From NCBI GenBank assembly GCA_002973635.1, contig CP027224.1, positions 754,501-818,500 on the forward strand: a stretch of 64,000 nucleotides of DNA, in the 5' to 3' direction. Position numbers and translations under genes: made by a program. Below the pieces are notes generated by a model, which saw nothing but the letters and a program-made list of their open reading frames with translations, was not told the origin of the DNA and searched no databases. The first letter of the stretch is position 1, and each line of letters begins with the position of its first letter. This DNA comes from Lysinibacillus sp. B2A1 (lineage in GTDB: Bacteria > Bacillota > Bacilli > Bacillales_A > Planococcaceae). This document shows, piece after piece, positions 28,101 to 37,427 of this stretch.

Positions 28101-29144
28101 GACTTAGTAAACAATCGTTTATTATTATTATTAAATGATGGTGTAACTGTTCGTGATGTTGACTACAGCGGAACAAATACTAAGTTCTATGAAGGTGGAT
28201 CTTTAGTTGATACTTCTGAAACAACTTTTGAAAATAACCCAACTGTAAAATTATTAGGTAAAGAAGTAACATTCACACTTGCTAAAGATTCAACACCAAC
28301 AACTGTGAAAAATTCTGGTGTAACATCTGCTATTCAATTTAAAGATGGTGCGAAAATCCATTTAACAAACCCTAACGCTACTTATGATTTTGCTAGTGCA
28401 TATACAAATGCTACTCCTTCAGTGCCAACTCAAGGTTTAGTAGGAAGTTCAACTAATAAAGTTGACATTTATATAAATGCAGATAACGTTACAGTTAAAA
28501 ATGCAGATGTATTTGGTACTTTAACTGTTGGTGGTCAAGGTTCATCTACTGATTACCAAAATCAAAAAACTGTACGTAAATTTACAGCAGATAACGTTAA
28601 ATTAAATGGTAACGCATATGTTCACACAGATGCTAAAGAAACATTTAACCTTATTAATGGATCAGTATTTGATCGTGTATTCTTAGAAAAAGCTGAAAGA
28701 GTAAATGTTGTTGCTTCTACTATTAAAGAATTAATTCTTAAAGCAAATGGTGCAGAAGTTACTGGTAACGGTACTGGTACTATTAACTTTATTACAACTG
28801 TTGGTTCTGTTATTGCACCTTCAATTGGAAGTAATGTATTAACTGCTCAACCAGTTATTACACCTGAAACATTATCATCAGTAGTTACAACAACTAATGA
28901 CACAATTACTTTAACTTTTGCAACTGGTTCTAACTTAACAAATACTGATATCTCAGTTACTGATGGTACTACTGCAGCAAGTTCAATAACTACAACTGGT
29001 GATGTTGCAACTGTAACATTTGCGGCTCCTGTTGCTGGTAAAACTTTATATGTAGCAGTTACAAAAAATGGTGTTACTAAAGAATACTCAGTAGTTGTGA
29101 CTCCAACTATTGGTGGTCAAGGCACTATTACTCGTAAATACTAA
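25158..29144 (+). CDS. S-layer protein with three SLH domains
   Basis: Exported surface-layer protein, 1328 aa. The start at 25158 follows gaggagg; a frame extension to 25083 covers the promoter. A signal peptide (basic KKYKKF, then a hydrophobic core ending VASA, cut after about residue 31) is followed by three SLH domains at about 33-75, 95-145 and 165-225 (GYADGTFKPNQTINRGQ; SMQRQQMAVVLV; ADSITRGQFASFLYRT). SLH domains bind pyruvylated secondary wall polymer. The rest is Thr/Ala/Val-rich, beta-rich Ig-like repeats with no Cys visible, ending GQGTITRKY. Codon use is that of a highly expressed gene. It may be a main S-layer subunit or a co-expressed variant. Confidence 0.93.
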   Translation: MANQPKKYKKFVATAATATLVASAIVPVASAAGFTDVENNTHKDAINALSDAGIINGYADGTFKPNQTINRGQVVKLLGRWLETEGFEAPSDWETSQRFKDLPLTAEKELVKYAALAKDAGVFAGSNGNLNYTQSMQRQQMAVVLVRAINEIYDLDLVAEYKEAGFKSEISDLGAAFSAEQREAITALEYAELTNAANLPGKAFKPADSITRGQFASFLYRTINLEIDEVVDATVKAINNTTVEVTFDEEVGNIKDLDFKIEGLEVKNAAVKQSNKKVVVLTTAAQEVGKEYTVTLNGEEIGKFKGVEAVIPTAIDIVDKSQQEVVGNQVTVKAKVTVAEGQSKEGIPVTFNIINNYGDNSTGTLNQPIIAEATTNADGVATYTYTRYAQTSQQIASSDEVQAYSTGKASVRSFAKVYWASIKPLTITELTTGNSVNNGAKKQYKIKAALYHTEGYTAAFTENGQVYPAGNYVNIAFKENIDVAPDKAVKTVDVIDANGKNLGYPGQFTTSLGDQSQGIKVVKVQLDRNGEAIVTLTGSNAEVTPIAFVDNKENPQNATGNRGRFNPTELFTEAPKLTFGKIQNLQLTLDSIGTEYSAAYIGSLNTSGSTYTYTNAAGDVLIRDAAGNLTTIAANATLPTGAVVISQSNPLRTGEVVPAGFTLKTVNFTAGVPGFDTHFTTTKSVHTYYNIANGKSASTQLADALVNTGGRDYKAVLKDEKGTLAPTGTQVRVSVEIGSALRTNGGAVYLVDKNSNSIHKLSADASVVDQKVVVNLATDAKGEVAFTLIGAKDAYATPTVFSETGDKAGLDKNDLQQKGGVAYFGDAVVKSATLTVDGKDAQTVSVGDLAAFTYQTVDQNNKAYHTYNQALRVTFQFTSTFAGAEVYGADAVDADGKLKVGAKPIGYVNMGSSNTGSLTVDAVNGKATVYVKATRGTTVTALASANIPSLPQNLTASAVFNLTNNEGIQPGVPVTGKVIATDLVNNRLLLLLNDGVTVRDVDYSGTNTKFYEGGSLVDTSETTFENNPTVKLLGKEVTFTLAKDSTPTTVKNSGVTSAIQFKDGAKIHLTNPNATYDFASAYTNATPSVPTQGLVGSSTNKVDIYINADNVTVKNADVFGTLTVGGQGSSTDYQNQKTVRKFTADNVKLNGNAYVHTDAKETFNLINGSVFDRVFLEKAERVNVVASTIKELILKANGAEVTGNGTGTINFITTVGSVIAPSIGSNVLTAQPVITPETLSSVVTTTNDTITLTFATGSNLTNTDISVTDGTTAASSITTTGDVATVTFAAPVAGKTLYVAVTKNGVTKEYSVVVTPTIGGQGTITRKY

Positions 29145-29180
29145 TTTTCAAATACTAAATTTGAATCTAGTAGCTTAATT

Positions 29181-29219
29181 AAAAGACTCTATAGAGAAAT
29201 TTCTCTATAGAGTCTTTTT
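29181..29219. terminator. Terminator after the S-layer gene
   Basis: An uninterrupted palindrome (aaaagactctatagagaaa and its complement) centred at 29200, followed by ttttt. Usable on both strands. Confidence 0.9.
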
Positions 29220-29833
29220 GTGTGAAATATTCAATAGGGTGTGAGCAATTATTAAAATCTATGCTTTAAAACCTTTTGTTTCGGCTGTTACTACAATTGT
29301 CCTTGTGTTGCTTTTTCTATTGACACTCAGTCGCATTGGCAAATAAAAGGTAATATTAATGTGTTGATGGATGTTGTTCTATATACAATTGGTAGCCTTT
29401 TTTTAATGAAAAGTTAAAATACTTCTATTGATATCTTTCGTGAGCATAGAAAAGTAACTGAGTTATGTAGTGACTATTTTAATGACAGAGTAAGAATAAA
29501 GTAATTAGAACCTTTTAGTTAGTGAATATTCGATTGAATTTGCTGGTATTTATAAAAACAACGAGGTATAACGGACTTATATCATTCATAATTTATTGCA
29601 ATTCATAATTCTTATTATTTAAGGTGCGACTTCCATTCATAATTATAATTTTATTTACAAAAAAGGATAAAGCAATTTTTTTACTTAAAACACTTTATTT
29701 TATTTCAAATAAATTCTCTTAAAAGTAACAATATCTATTATTAACTGGTAGTCTACCCTACATGTGGATGCTATTTTATAGTATAATAACCATATGCGAA
29801 AAAATGACAAAGTATGAGAAGGGTAGAGTTACA
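29220..29833. other. 614-bp AT-rich gap with possible decayed coding fragments
   Basis: No intact gene. A stretch near 29360-29420 reads V-L-M-D-V-V-L-Y-T-I-G-S-L-F-L-M then stop, and 29430-29505 reads like DIFREHRKVTELCSDYF then a stop; they may be remains of a gene. The decamer attcataatt occurs three times between 29582 and 29648. A tataat at 29782-29787 could be the -10 for the polysaccharide locus, but its -35 is poor. Confidence 0.4.
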
Positions 29834-30352
29834 ATGACATTTACTGAACCAATTAGAAAATATATATTATCGGGCTTGGTGGCATTTGTTGTAATTGGTC
29901 TAATTGTGGCAAATGTGATGGCCAGTAAGCAAGATGACAAATTTAAAATAAATGAAGCCTTATATACGCAAGCTATTCAGCTACAATCGACTGGTGACAT
30001 GGCTGGGTCAGCAGACGCCATTAAAAACGTTTTGAAAAAAGAACCTAATTCAGAGATGGCAAATTATGCAGCAGCTTTAATTTTTGCGCAAAACGGCGAT
30101 ATGAAGCAGGCAGCAATTCATATGCAAAAAACGTTAGATTTAAATCCATATAAGGTGGAAGATCCAACATTTATGATTCAATTGGGAGAAATATTTGCAG
30201 GTGCAGAGAGATTTGAGGATGCTAAAACTGTTCTCTTACGCTGTCAAGAATCTGCTTGGGCACCAGAAGACATCCCTAATTATCAAGAGCAGGTAGCAAC
30301 ATTGCTAGCCCATATTGAAAATTCATTAAAGGAAGGTACTAAAAATGAGTAA
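29834..30352 (+). CDS. Membrane-anchored TPR protein
   Basis: 172 aa from ATG 29834, preceded by agaagggtag; the frame is open upstream to 29762 but without a ribosome binding site. One N-terminal membrane helix (about 11-32), then TPR-like helical repeats (SADAIKNVLKKEPNSEMANY, GDMKQAAIHMQKTLDLNP, ERFEDAKTVLLRCQE). It is the first gene of the polysaccharide locus and overlaps the O-antigen-ligase-like gene by 8 bases. In other loci such TPR domains are fused to or sit beside O-antigen ligases, so it probably works with that partner. Confidence 0.8.
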   Translation: MTFTEPIRKYILSGLVAFVVIGLIVANVMASKQDDKFKINEALYTQAIQLQSTGDMAGSADAIKNVLKKEPNSEMANYAAALIFAQNGDMKQAAIHMQKTLDLNPYKVEDPTFMIQLGEIFAGAERFEDAKTVLLRCQESAWAPEDIPNYQEQVATLLAHIENSLKEGTKNE

Positions 30353-31907
30353 GTTCTACGAAAAAGTCGCCTATCGTGATACTGAAGAAGATATACAATC
30401 ACAAAAATCTGTAGACAAATGGATTTTTGGGCTACTTCTTATTGTCATCGGATTTGTACCTTTAATCGTTATGGCGAGCGTAGTTGAGGTTCAATCACCA
30501 ATGATAACTAATGTAGGTGCACTAACGGGTGGGACAAAGGGTGACCTTTTTACGCACTATAAAGCTTTAGCTGTATTAGTTGTAACAGTATTAGCAGGCA
30601 TCATGTTCTTGGCCAAAATTTTATTTATGAACGGTGAAATTCGAAAAACAAAACTAAATTATGCAATAGGAGCATTTGCTGTAGCAATTGTGTTATCAAC
30701 AATTTTTTCACCAAACATTTCTATTGCATTACATGGTCAATACAACCGTACTGACGGTGCAATTAGCTGGCTATGCTATTTAGCGTTATTCTTTATTGCG
30801 ATGAATATTGACTATCCTAAGAAAGTATTAAACTATGTTTTATATTCTTTATATCCATTTGTAATCATTAACTTGTTTATTATTACAATGAACTTTTATG
30901 GTCATGATTTATTGCAAAAAGCAGCAGCGAAAAAAATAGTTATGTCATTTTTACCTACAGGTGCAAACATCGGTGAAGGTTCTATCTTAGTAGGTACGTT
31001 AAACCAATGGAACTATATGAGTGGGATGTTTGCTATTATGACAGTTATGTTTTTAGCAGCAGCAGTGTTAGAGAAGAATATTGGACAAGCAATAGGTCAT
31101 TTAGTAATTGCAGTAATGTCTACTGCGGTTATGCTGATGTCTATTTCAACTAGTGGTTTTTTAACAGTTTCTGTGATGATTTTAGTTATACTTTTTGCGG
31201 CATTTAGATCTGAAAAGAAAGTGCAAAGTTTTGCAATAATTGTAGTCTTTTTAGTTGCGAGTGCACCTGTGTTTCATGTGCTAGCCAGTAAAGAGGCACG
31301 AGTTTGGACGGAATCGTTTGGTTTTGTCTTAAAATCAAATCCGTATGTGAAAGAAGAACCCGTCTCTGCAACAAGTTTGAATAGTAAAGTAGAATTTGAC
31401 TGGATGACGAAGGCCTATGCTGCAGAGAAATTTGAATTGCCTGTGTTATCAGAGAGAGCTACATCAGCTGGGTCTGGTCGTACTTATATTTGGAGCAAAG
31501 GTATAGGTTTGCTAAAAGAACGCCTGCTTTTTGGTTATGGATTAGATACATTTCTGTATAATTTTCCACATTATGCTATTGATGCACGTGCAGGTATGTG
31601 GGATGAAAATACGATTACAGATAAACCACATAGCATGTATGTTGGTTGGTTATACGGTACAGGGATAATAGGTTTTTTCTGTGCAATCGTATTACTAGCC
31701 ATGTCAATATTTATCCCATTAAAGGTCGCTATTAAAAGTAATCAAGCTATAATTTGGATACTAGGAATCGCTTGGGGGGCTTATTTAATACAGGCATTAT
31801 TTAATGATAGCTTACCAGGCACATCAGCTGTAATGTGGGCTATTGCGGGTATAGTACTAGCAATGACTTTTAAACATAAGGAGCAGTTAAATGGAAGAGA
31901 CTATTGA
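30345..31907 (+). CDS. O-antigen ligase / polymerase family membrane protein
   Basis: 520 aa with about 10-12 membrane helices and a large extracytoplasmic loop around residues 320-400. The Wzy_C/WaaL-type pattern is visible in that loop and the following helix (SGRTYIWSKGIGLLKERLLF, GYGLDTF). Such proteins move lipid-linked glycans onto an acceptor or polymerise them. As a second, EpsG-like polymerase candidate occurs at 43084, this one may be the ligase that hands the glycan to wall or S-layer protein. It overlaps its neighbours on both sides. Confidence 0.8.
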   Translation: MSKFYEKVAYRDTEEDIQSQKSVDKWIFGLLLIVIGFVPLIVMASVVEVQSPMITNVGALTGGTKGDLFTHYKALAVLVVTVLAGIMFLAKILFMNGEIRKTKLNYAIGAFAVAIVLSTIFSPNISIALHGQYNRTDGAISWLCYLALFFIAMNIDYPKKVLNYVLYSLYPFVIINLFIITMNFYGHDLLQKAAAKKIVMSFLPTGANIGEGSILVGTLNQWNYMSGMFAIMTVMFLAAAVLEKNIGQAIGHLVIAVMSTAVMLMSISTSGFLTVSVMILVILFAAFRSEKKVQSFAIIVVFLVASAPVFHVLASKEARVWTESFGFVLKSNPYVKEEPVSATSLNSKVEFDWMTKAYAAEKFELPVLSERATSAGSGRTYIWSKGIGLLKERLLFGYGLDTFLYNFPHYAIDARAGMWDENTITDKPHSMYVGWLYGTGIIGFFCAIVLLAMSIFIPLKVAIKSNQAIIWILGIAWGAYLIQALFNDSLPGTSAVMWAIAGIVLAMTFKHKEQLNGRDY

Positions 31908-32823
31908 GTTACGAGAGTTAATAGAGATTGTTTGGAAAGGAAAGGCAGTTATTGCTGTTTGTACAATAGTATGTATGCTTTTAGCAGGAATTGCAACCTG
32001 GTTTGTTTTAGATGAAAAATATGAATCAAAAGCAGTTGTACAAGTGGCGAGTAGTGTCCAAGATACAGGAATTATGGCAAACTATGTAGCAGCTGAATTT
32101 ACACCAAATATCTATGCACAGAGAATACAAAATAAGCCAGTTATGCAACAAGCTTTGCAAGATGCTAATATTAAAATGAAATACAATGATAAAAATTTAG
32201 TAGCAACAGTAAATGTTGACCCTACAAAAAATCTTAATCTGGTTGAATTAAAATATACTTCTAATACAGCGAAAGATTCACAGAAACAGTTACAAGTTTT
32301 AATGGAAGCAACTAAGCAAAAAATGAATGAATCAGTTCAAACAACTTTACATGATTTGGAAACTAACTATAAAGCAAAATCAGTGACCTTAACAAAAGAG
32401 ATAGAGTCAATTATTGAACAATACAATAAAACGATACGTGTGAATAATTTACCTGAATTATTGATTTTACAGACAATATTAAATACAGAAATTACATTAA
32501 ATATCTCTGAGGAACAAACAAAGGCCTTAGCGAACGTAACGGGAACTTTACAAAATCAATTACTTCAAATGCAGGCTCAAATTCAAACGAAATCAGAAGA
32601 GTACCGAAAAGCACTTGCTGACTATCAATCTGTTAAAACAGGTTTAGACAGCTTTAAACCTGATCCATTTATTCGAGTAATCGCTGAGCCAACTTTAGCT
32701 GAAGGACCTACTTCACCAAACAAACTGTTGAATTTAGCAATTGGTTTGATTGTTGGTATGATGCTAGGTCTAGGTGTAGTATTCTTCAGACACTATTGGA
32801 AAAACAGTGCAATTATGAAATAG
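31891..32823 (+). CDS. Wzz-type chain-length / polysaccharide co-polymerase protein
   Basis: 310 aa with the Wzz layout: N-terminal IELRELIEIVWKGK, membrane helix at about 18-40, a long extracytoplasmic helical region rich in Gln, Lys and Thr (about 130-250), then a Pro-rich motif (PTLAEGPTSPNKLLN) before the second membrane helix (about 283-303). It controls chain length by working with the polymerase. No BY-kinase or phosphatase gene follows, unlike the usual epsA/epsB order. It overlaps the upstream gene by 17 bases. Confidence 0.88.
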   Translation: MEETIELRELIEIVWKGKAVIAVCTIVCMLLAGIATWFVLDEKYESKAVVQVASSVQDTGIMANYVAAEFTPNIYAQRIQNKPVMQQALQDANIKMKYNDKNLVATVNVDPTKNLNLVELKYTSNTAKDSQKQLQVLMEATKQKMNESVQTTLHDLETNYKAKSVTLTKEIESIIEQYNKTIRVNNLPELLILQTILNTEITLNISEEQTKALANVTGTLQNQLLQMQAQIQTKSEEYRKALADYQSVKTGLDSFKPDPFIRVIAEPTLAEGPTSPNKLLNLAIGLIVGMMLGLGVVFFRHYWKNSAIMK

Positions 32824-32845
32824 GTTTAAGTGAGGGAAGCTTTGT

Positions 32846-34666
32846 ATGAATTATCGATTGCGTTACATGCTATTTTTTATCATTGACTCCTGTATAGTGC
32901 TATCAGCTATATATATGAGTTATTGGCTATTACATCCAACAATAAACGGCTATTCTGATAAAGTTATTTTAATAAGTGCTGTAACGCTATTAGTTAGTCA
33001 TCATATTGCTGCTTACTTCTTTCATCTTTACGATCGAATGTGGAGTGTTGCATCTGTTCGGGAACTATTAACAATTGCCTATGCCGTTACAATATCCGTT
33101 GCAACGGCTAGTGGCATGCAATATATCATTAAAAATGATGTATATGCTCGTGTTATGATTGTTACTTGGATGTTGCATATTATTATGATTGGTGGCTCTC
33201 GTTTTATATTACGTGTATTAAATGATCGAGAATCATTTCGAAATACGGCTAATCTAAAGCGAGTGTTAATTGTTGGGGCAGGACAAGGAGGGGCGATGCT
33301 TGCTAGAAATTTAATGCACGCTCCATATCCTGATAGGTTACCTGTTCTATTTGTTGATGATGATATCAGTAAACAGCAACTTAAAGTAATGAATGTAACC
33401 GTGGCTGGGACTACTAAAGATATTTCAAAAATTGTTACTAAGCACGGGATAGATGAAATTATTATTGCCATTCCTTCACTTGGTCGTATCGGTATAAAAA
33501 GTATTTATGAAGATTGTGCAGAAACAAATATTCCAGTAAAAGTTATGCCAAGTATTGAAGATGTAATGACAGGAAAAGTAGCTGTCAATGAGATGAAGGA
33601 GATTCAAATAGAAGATCTGCTGGGACGTGATGAAGTAAAGCTAGATATGGTGGCGATTTCAAAGAAGCTTACTGATAAAGTGATACTTGTTACAGGTGCT
33701 GGAGGTTCAATTGGTTCTGAAATTTGTCGTCAAGTGATGAATTTTCAACCAAAGAAGCTTATTCTTTTGGGGCATGGTGAGAACTCAATTTACACAATCC
33801 ATATGGAGCTTATGCGAAGAAGTACAGGTACAAATTTGGTTCCAATTATTGCGGATATTCAAGATAGAGATAGGATTTTTGAAGTGATTAGCGAATATTT
33901 ACCAGATGTAATTTATCATGCCGCAGCTCATAAACATGTTCCGTTGATGGAGTATAATCCTAGAGAAGCAGTGAAAAATAACATATTAGGTACAAAAAAT
34001 GTTGCAGAAGCAGCTCATGAGTTTGATATTGGGAATTTTGTAATGATTTCAACTGATAAGGCTGTAAATCCACCCAATGTTATGGGAGCAACCAAAAGAG
34101 TAGCTGAAATGATTGTTCAAAATTTAGCACAAGAAAGTAATACAAAATTTGCCGCTGTTCGATTTGGAAATGTTCTTGGTTCAAGGGGGTCAGTAATCCC
34201 TTTATTTAAAAAGCAAATTGCAGCAGGTGGACCAATTACAGTCACGCATCCAGATATGACAAGATATTTTATGACTATTCCAGAAGCTTCAAGGTTGGTA
34301 TTACAAGCGGGAACATTAGGTGGTAATGGGGAAATATTTGTTTTGGATATGGGAGAGCCTGTTAAAATTTTAGATTTGGCTCGTAATCTAATTCTATTAT
34401 CTGGTTTCACTGAAGACGAAATAAATATTGAATATACTGGTTTGCGTCCTGGCGAAAAAATGTATGAAGAATTATTGAATCAAGAAGAAATTCAAGCAGA
34501 ACATGTATTCCCGGGAATCCATATAGGTCGAGCAAATCCAATGCTGAAATTAGATTTGGATTTATTAGTTGAGCGCCTATTAGTAATGACGACTGATGAA
34601 ATGAAAGATACGTTATTAAAAGTAGCTAACAACAAGACTAATAGAAAACAGGTGAGTAAAGTATGA
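32846..34666 (+). CDS. Membrane UDP-GlcNAc 4,6-dehydratase (PglF/EpsC/CapD family)
   Basis: 606 aa. Four N-terminal membrane helices (about 5-125), a CoA-binding-like Rossmann domain ([15 protein letters not shown]), then the SDR domain ([18 protein letters not shown]). The catalytic YxxxK is replaced by MGATK, as in the PglF branch, with [12 protein letters not shown] before it. The likely product is UDP-2-acetamido-2,6-dideoxy-4-keto-hexose, the first step to UDP-N,N'-diacetylbacillosamine; PglE- and PglD-type partners are at 48164-49952. ATG 32846 follows gagggaag. It overlaps rfbA by four bases. Confidence 0.9.
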   Translation: MNYRLRYMLFFIIDSCIVLSAIYMSYWLLHPTINGYSDKVILISAVTLLVSHHIAAYFFHLYDRMWSVASVRELLTIAYAVTISVATASGMQYIIKNDVYARVMIVTWMLHIIMIGGSRFILRVLNDRESFRNTANLKRVLIVGAGQGGAMLARNLMHAPYPDRLPVLFVDDDISKQQLKVMNVTVAGTTKDISKIVTKHGIDEIIIAIPSLGRIGIKSIYEDCAETNIPVKVMPSIEDVMTGKVAVNEMKEIQIEDLLGRDEVKLDMVAISKKLTDKVILVTGAGGSIGSEICRQVMNFQPKKLILLGHGENSIYTIHMELMRRSTGTNLVPIIADIQDRDRIFEVISEYLPDVIYHAAAHKHVPLMEYNPREAVKNNILGTKNVAEAAHEFDIGNFVMISTDKAVNPPNVMGATKRVAEMIVQNLAQESNTKFAAVRFGNVLGSRGSVIPLFKKQIAAGGPITVTHPDMTRYFMTIPEASRLVLQAGTLGGNGEIFVLDMGEPVKILDLARNLILLSGFTEDEINIEYTGLRPGEKMYEELLNQEEIQAEHVFPGIHIGRANPMLKLDLDLLVERLLVMTTDEMKDTLLKVANNKTNRKQVSKV

Positions 34667-35550
34667 AAGGAATTATATTAGCTGGTGGAAGTGGAACAAG
34701 GCTGTATCCTCTTACAAGAGCAATTTCCAAGCAAATATTACCCGTATATGATAAACCAATGATTTACTATCCGCTTTCAGTCCTGATGTTTGCAGGAATT
34801 AAAGAAATATTGATTATTTCAACGCCACAGGACTTACCATTGTTCCAACAATTGCTAGGAGATGGTCAAGAAATTGGCTTGTCGTTGCAGTATGCAGAAC
34901 AGCAACAGCCAAATGGTTTAGCAGAGGCGTTTATTATTGGTGAAGAGTTTATTGGTAATGATTCTGTGGCATTAATTTTAGGAGATAATATTTTCTTTGG
35001 ACAAGGATTCCCTTCTATTTTACAAAAGGTAGCACAACGAGAAGTAGGAGCAACAGTATTTGGATATCGTGTCAAAGATCCAGAACGCTTTGGAGTAATT
35101 GAATTTGATGAACAGCAACAAGTGCTTTCTATTGAAGAAAAGCCTAAAAAACCTAAATCTAATTTCGCTGCAACAGGTTTATACTTTTATGATAATGATG
35201 TAATTGGAATAGCTAAATCTATTAGCCCATCAGAACGTGGTGAATTGGAAATTACAGATATCAATAAAATATACTTACAAAAAAAGAAGTTACATGTTGA
35301 GCTTTTAGGAAGAGGTTTTGCATGGCTTGATACAGGTACTCATGAGTCACTACTTGAAGCATCTGTTTTTATTGAAACTGTTGAGAAAAGACAAGGATTT
35401 AAAGTGGCGTGTTTAGAAGAAATAGCATATCGAATGGGCTATATTACAAAAGAACAATTGATTGCATTAGCTCAACCGTTATTGAAAAATGATTATGGTC
35501 AATATTTATTAGATATCGCAGAAGAGGATTTGAATAGCAAGGAGTATTAA
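34663..35550 (+). CDS. rfbA: Glucose-1-phosphate thymidylyltransferase
   Basis: Makes dTDP-glucose from dTTP and glucose-1-phosphate. 295 aa, starting [20 protein letters not shown], with the nucleotide-binding loop [32 protein letters not shown] and WLDTGTH are hallmark motifs. ATG overlaps the dehydratase stop (atga). The pair with rfbB supplies dTDP-4-keto-6-deoxyglucose. No rfbC/rfbD follow, so the end product is not rhamnose here. Confidence 0.95.
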   Translation: MKGIILAGGSGTRLYPLTRAISKQILPVYDKPMIYYPLSVLMFAGIKEILIISTPQDLPLFQQLLGDGQEIGLSLQYAEQQQPNGLAEAFIIGEEFIGNDSVALILGDNIFFGQGFPSILQKVAQREVGATVFGYRVKDPERFGVIEFDEQQQVLSIEEKPKKPKSNFAATGLYFYDNDVIGIAKSISPSERGELEITDINKIYLQKKKLHVELLGRGFAWLDTGTHESLLEASVFIETVEKRQGFKVACLEEIAYRMGYITKEQLIALAQPLLKNDYGQYLLDIAEEDLNSKEY

Positions 35551-35552
35551 GG

Positions 35553-36581
35553 ATGAAAAAAAATATTTTAGTGTCAGGCGGTCTTGGTTTCATCGGCTCT
35601 AATTTTATTCAATATATGAATGATCACTATCAAGATTATAATATTATTAATGTAGATAGTATGACGTATGCGGCGGATGAAAAAAATATTGATAGTTTAT
35701 CAGTCCCTGAAAACTATGAATTTATTAAAGGAGATATACGTGATAAAGAATTGTTAACACAATTGTTTGAAAGATATGATATTACAGATGTTATTCATTT
35801 CGCTGCTGAGTCACATGTAGATAACTCCATAAAAAATCCATCTATTTTTGCAGAAACAAATGTAATGGGGACATTAAATTTATTAGAGGTTGCAAGAAAT
35901 AATTGGATGATTGAGCCATTTAATTATAAAGAAGAAAAAATAAACTCTAGATTTCATCATATTTCAACGGATGAGGTTTATGGAACATTAGGAGCAACGG
36001 GTTATTTTACTGAATGTACATCTTATGCTCCAAACAGTCCATACAGTGCAAGTAAAGCATCCTCAGATATGTTAGTAAGAAGCTATTTTCATACGTATGG
36101 ATTAAAGGTCGTAACAACCAATTGCTCCAATAACTATGGTCCAAAACAACATGATGAGAAACTTATTCCTACATTAATTCGCAATGCGATACAAGGTAAT
36201 ATTTTGCCTATTTATGGAAATGGTGAAAATATACGTGATTGGCTCTATGTACAGGATCATTGTACAGGTATAGATAGAGTGTTCCATCAAGGCAATGCAG
36301 GAGAAACCTATTTAATTGGCGGCCATAACGAAAAAACCAATATTGAGATAGCTTATATTATTTGTGATTATTTAGATCAACGATTACCAAAAGTAGAGAG
36401 CTATCGCCAACAAATACAATTTGTTGAGGATCGACATGGGCATGATTTCCGTTACGCGATTGATTCGAGTAAAATTCAACATGAATTAGATTGGCAACCT
36501 CAAGAGACATTTGCAACGGGCATTGTGAAAACAATAGAGTGGTATATAGCTAAATACATGAAAAAGGATTTGAGCGAATGA
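35553..36581 (+). CDS. rfbB: dTDP-glucose 4,6-dehydratase
   Basis: 342-aa SDR enzyme. The NAD motif is [14 protein letters not shown]; the catalytic triad includes STDEVYGTL and YSASKASSDML (YxxxK); HFAAESHVDNSI is typical of the family. It converts dTDP-glucose to dTDP-4-keto-6-deoxyglucose. The stop overlaps the start of the ketoisomerase fusion gene, so the next step is probably 3,4-ketoisomerisation. Confidence 0.95.
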   Translation: MKKNILVSGGLGFIGSNFIQYMNDHYQDYNIINVDSMTYAADEKNIDSLSVPENYEFIKGDIRDKELLTQLFERYDITDVIHFAAESHVDNSIKNPSIFAETNVMGTLNLLEVARNNWMIEPFNYKEEKINSRFHHISTDEVYGTLGATGYFTECTSYAPNSPYSASKASSDMLVRSYFHTYGLKVVTTNCSNNYGPKQHDEKLIPTLIRNAIQGNILPIYGNGENIRDWLYVQDHCTGIDRVFHQGNAGETYLIGGHNEKTNIEIAYIICDYLDQRLPKVESYRQQIQFVEDRHGHDFRYAIDSSKIQHELDWQPQETFATGIVKTIEWYIAKYMKKDLSE

Positions 36582-37417
36582 ATAATGAGATAATCGATTT
36601 TCAGGCTATTGGAGATGAAAGAGGCTATTTAGTTTCATTAGAGGGAAGTCGTAACATACCATTTGATATAAAACGTGTATATTATATTTTTGGAACAAAT
36701 GAGCAACCAAGAGGCTTTCATGCACATAAAAAACTGCAACAGATACTTGTTTGTGTGAAAGGTTCATGCAAAATTTTGCTAGATAACGGACAAAAAAAAC
36801 AAGAATATTTATTAGATCAACCAAATCAAGGATTAGTAATAAGGGAGATGATTTGGCATGAAATGTATAGTTTTAGTGAAGATTGTGTGTTAATGGTTTT
36901 AGCGAGCGATTATTATAATGAAAATGACTATATAAGGCAATATGAAATATTTTTAAATCTCCAAAAAAACCAATTGTCATTTAAAGAATATGATAGAAAT
37001 ACATTAGAATGCTCATATTACTGGTTAACTGATTTAGAATTAAAGACTTTAACTATGACTCCTGACCTTACAAAGGAATCCCAAGAAAAATGGTTTTTAT
37101 CTCTAAAAGATAAGAGTGATTATTATATAAAAAGTATATATTACGGCGATAATCCTATAGGGGCTCTAGGATTGAAAAACGTTAATGAACATTGTGGAGA
37201 ATACTGGGGATATATTGCAGAAAAAAGTTTTTGGGGTAGAGGATACGGAAAACTTTTAGTAGAACACGTTTTAAATTATGCAAAGAGCATAAATTTAACT
37301 TATGTGTATTTAAAAGTTAGCAAGAAAAATATAAGAGCAATAAAGTTATATGAAAAAATAGGATTTATATATCAATTTGAGTTGGATGATGTAAATTACA
37401 TGATTTATAAACTTTAG
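36578..37417 (+). CDS. Fusion: dTDP-4-keto-6-deoxyhexose 3,4-ketoisomerase (FdtA/QdtA) + GNAT acetyltransferase
   Basis: 279 aa. Residues 1-135 are a cupin of the WxcM/FdtA family, with GDERGYLVSLEG and the catalytic histidine pair in RGFHAHKKLQQ (His48, His50). Residues ~140-279 are a GNAT N-acetyltransferase with the acetyl-CoA loop (SFWGRGYGKLLVEHVL) and a RAIKLYEKIGF C-terminus. FdtA moves the keto group to C3, FdtB (38393) aminates it, and the GNAT half would acylate the new amine. FdtC/QdtC enzymes I know use a left-handed beta-helix, so GNAT here is a different solution. Fucose or quinovose configuration cannot be told from motifs. Confidence 0.88.
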   Translation: MNNEIIDFQAIGDERGYLVSLEGSRNIPFDIKRVYYIFGTNEQPRGFHAHKKLQQILVCVKGSCKILLDNGQKKQEYLLDQPNQGLVIREMIWHEMYSFSEDCVLMVLASDYYNENDYIRQYEIFLNLQKNQLSFKEYDRNTLECSYYWLTDLELKTLTMTPDLTKESQEKWFLSLKDKSDYYIKSIYYGDNPIGALGLKNVNEHCGEYWGYIAEKSFWGRGYGKLLVEHVLNYAKSINLTYVYLKVSKKNIRAIKLYEKIGFIYQFELDDVNYMIYKL

Positions 37418-37427
37418 GGTGGAAAAT

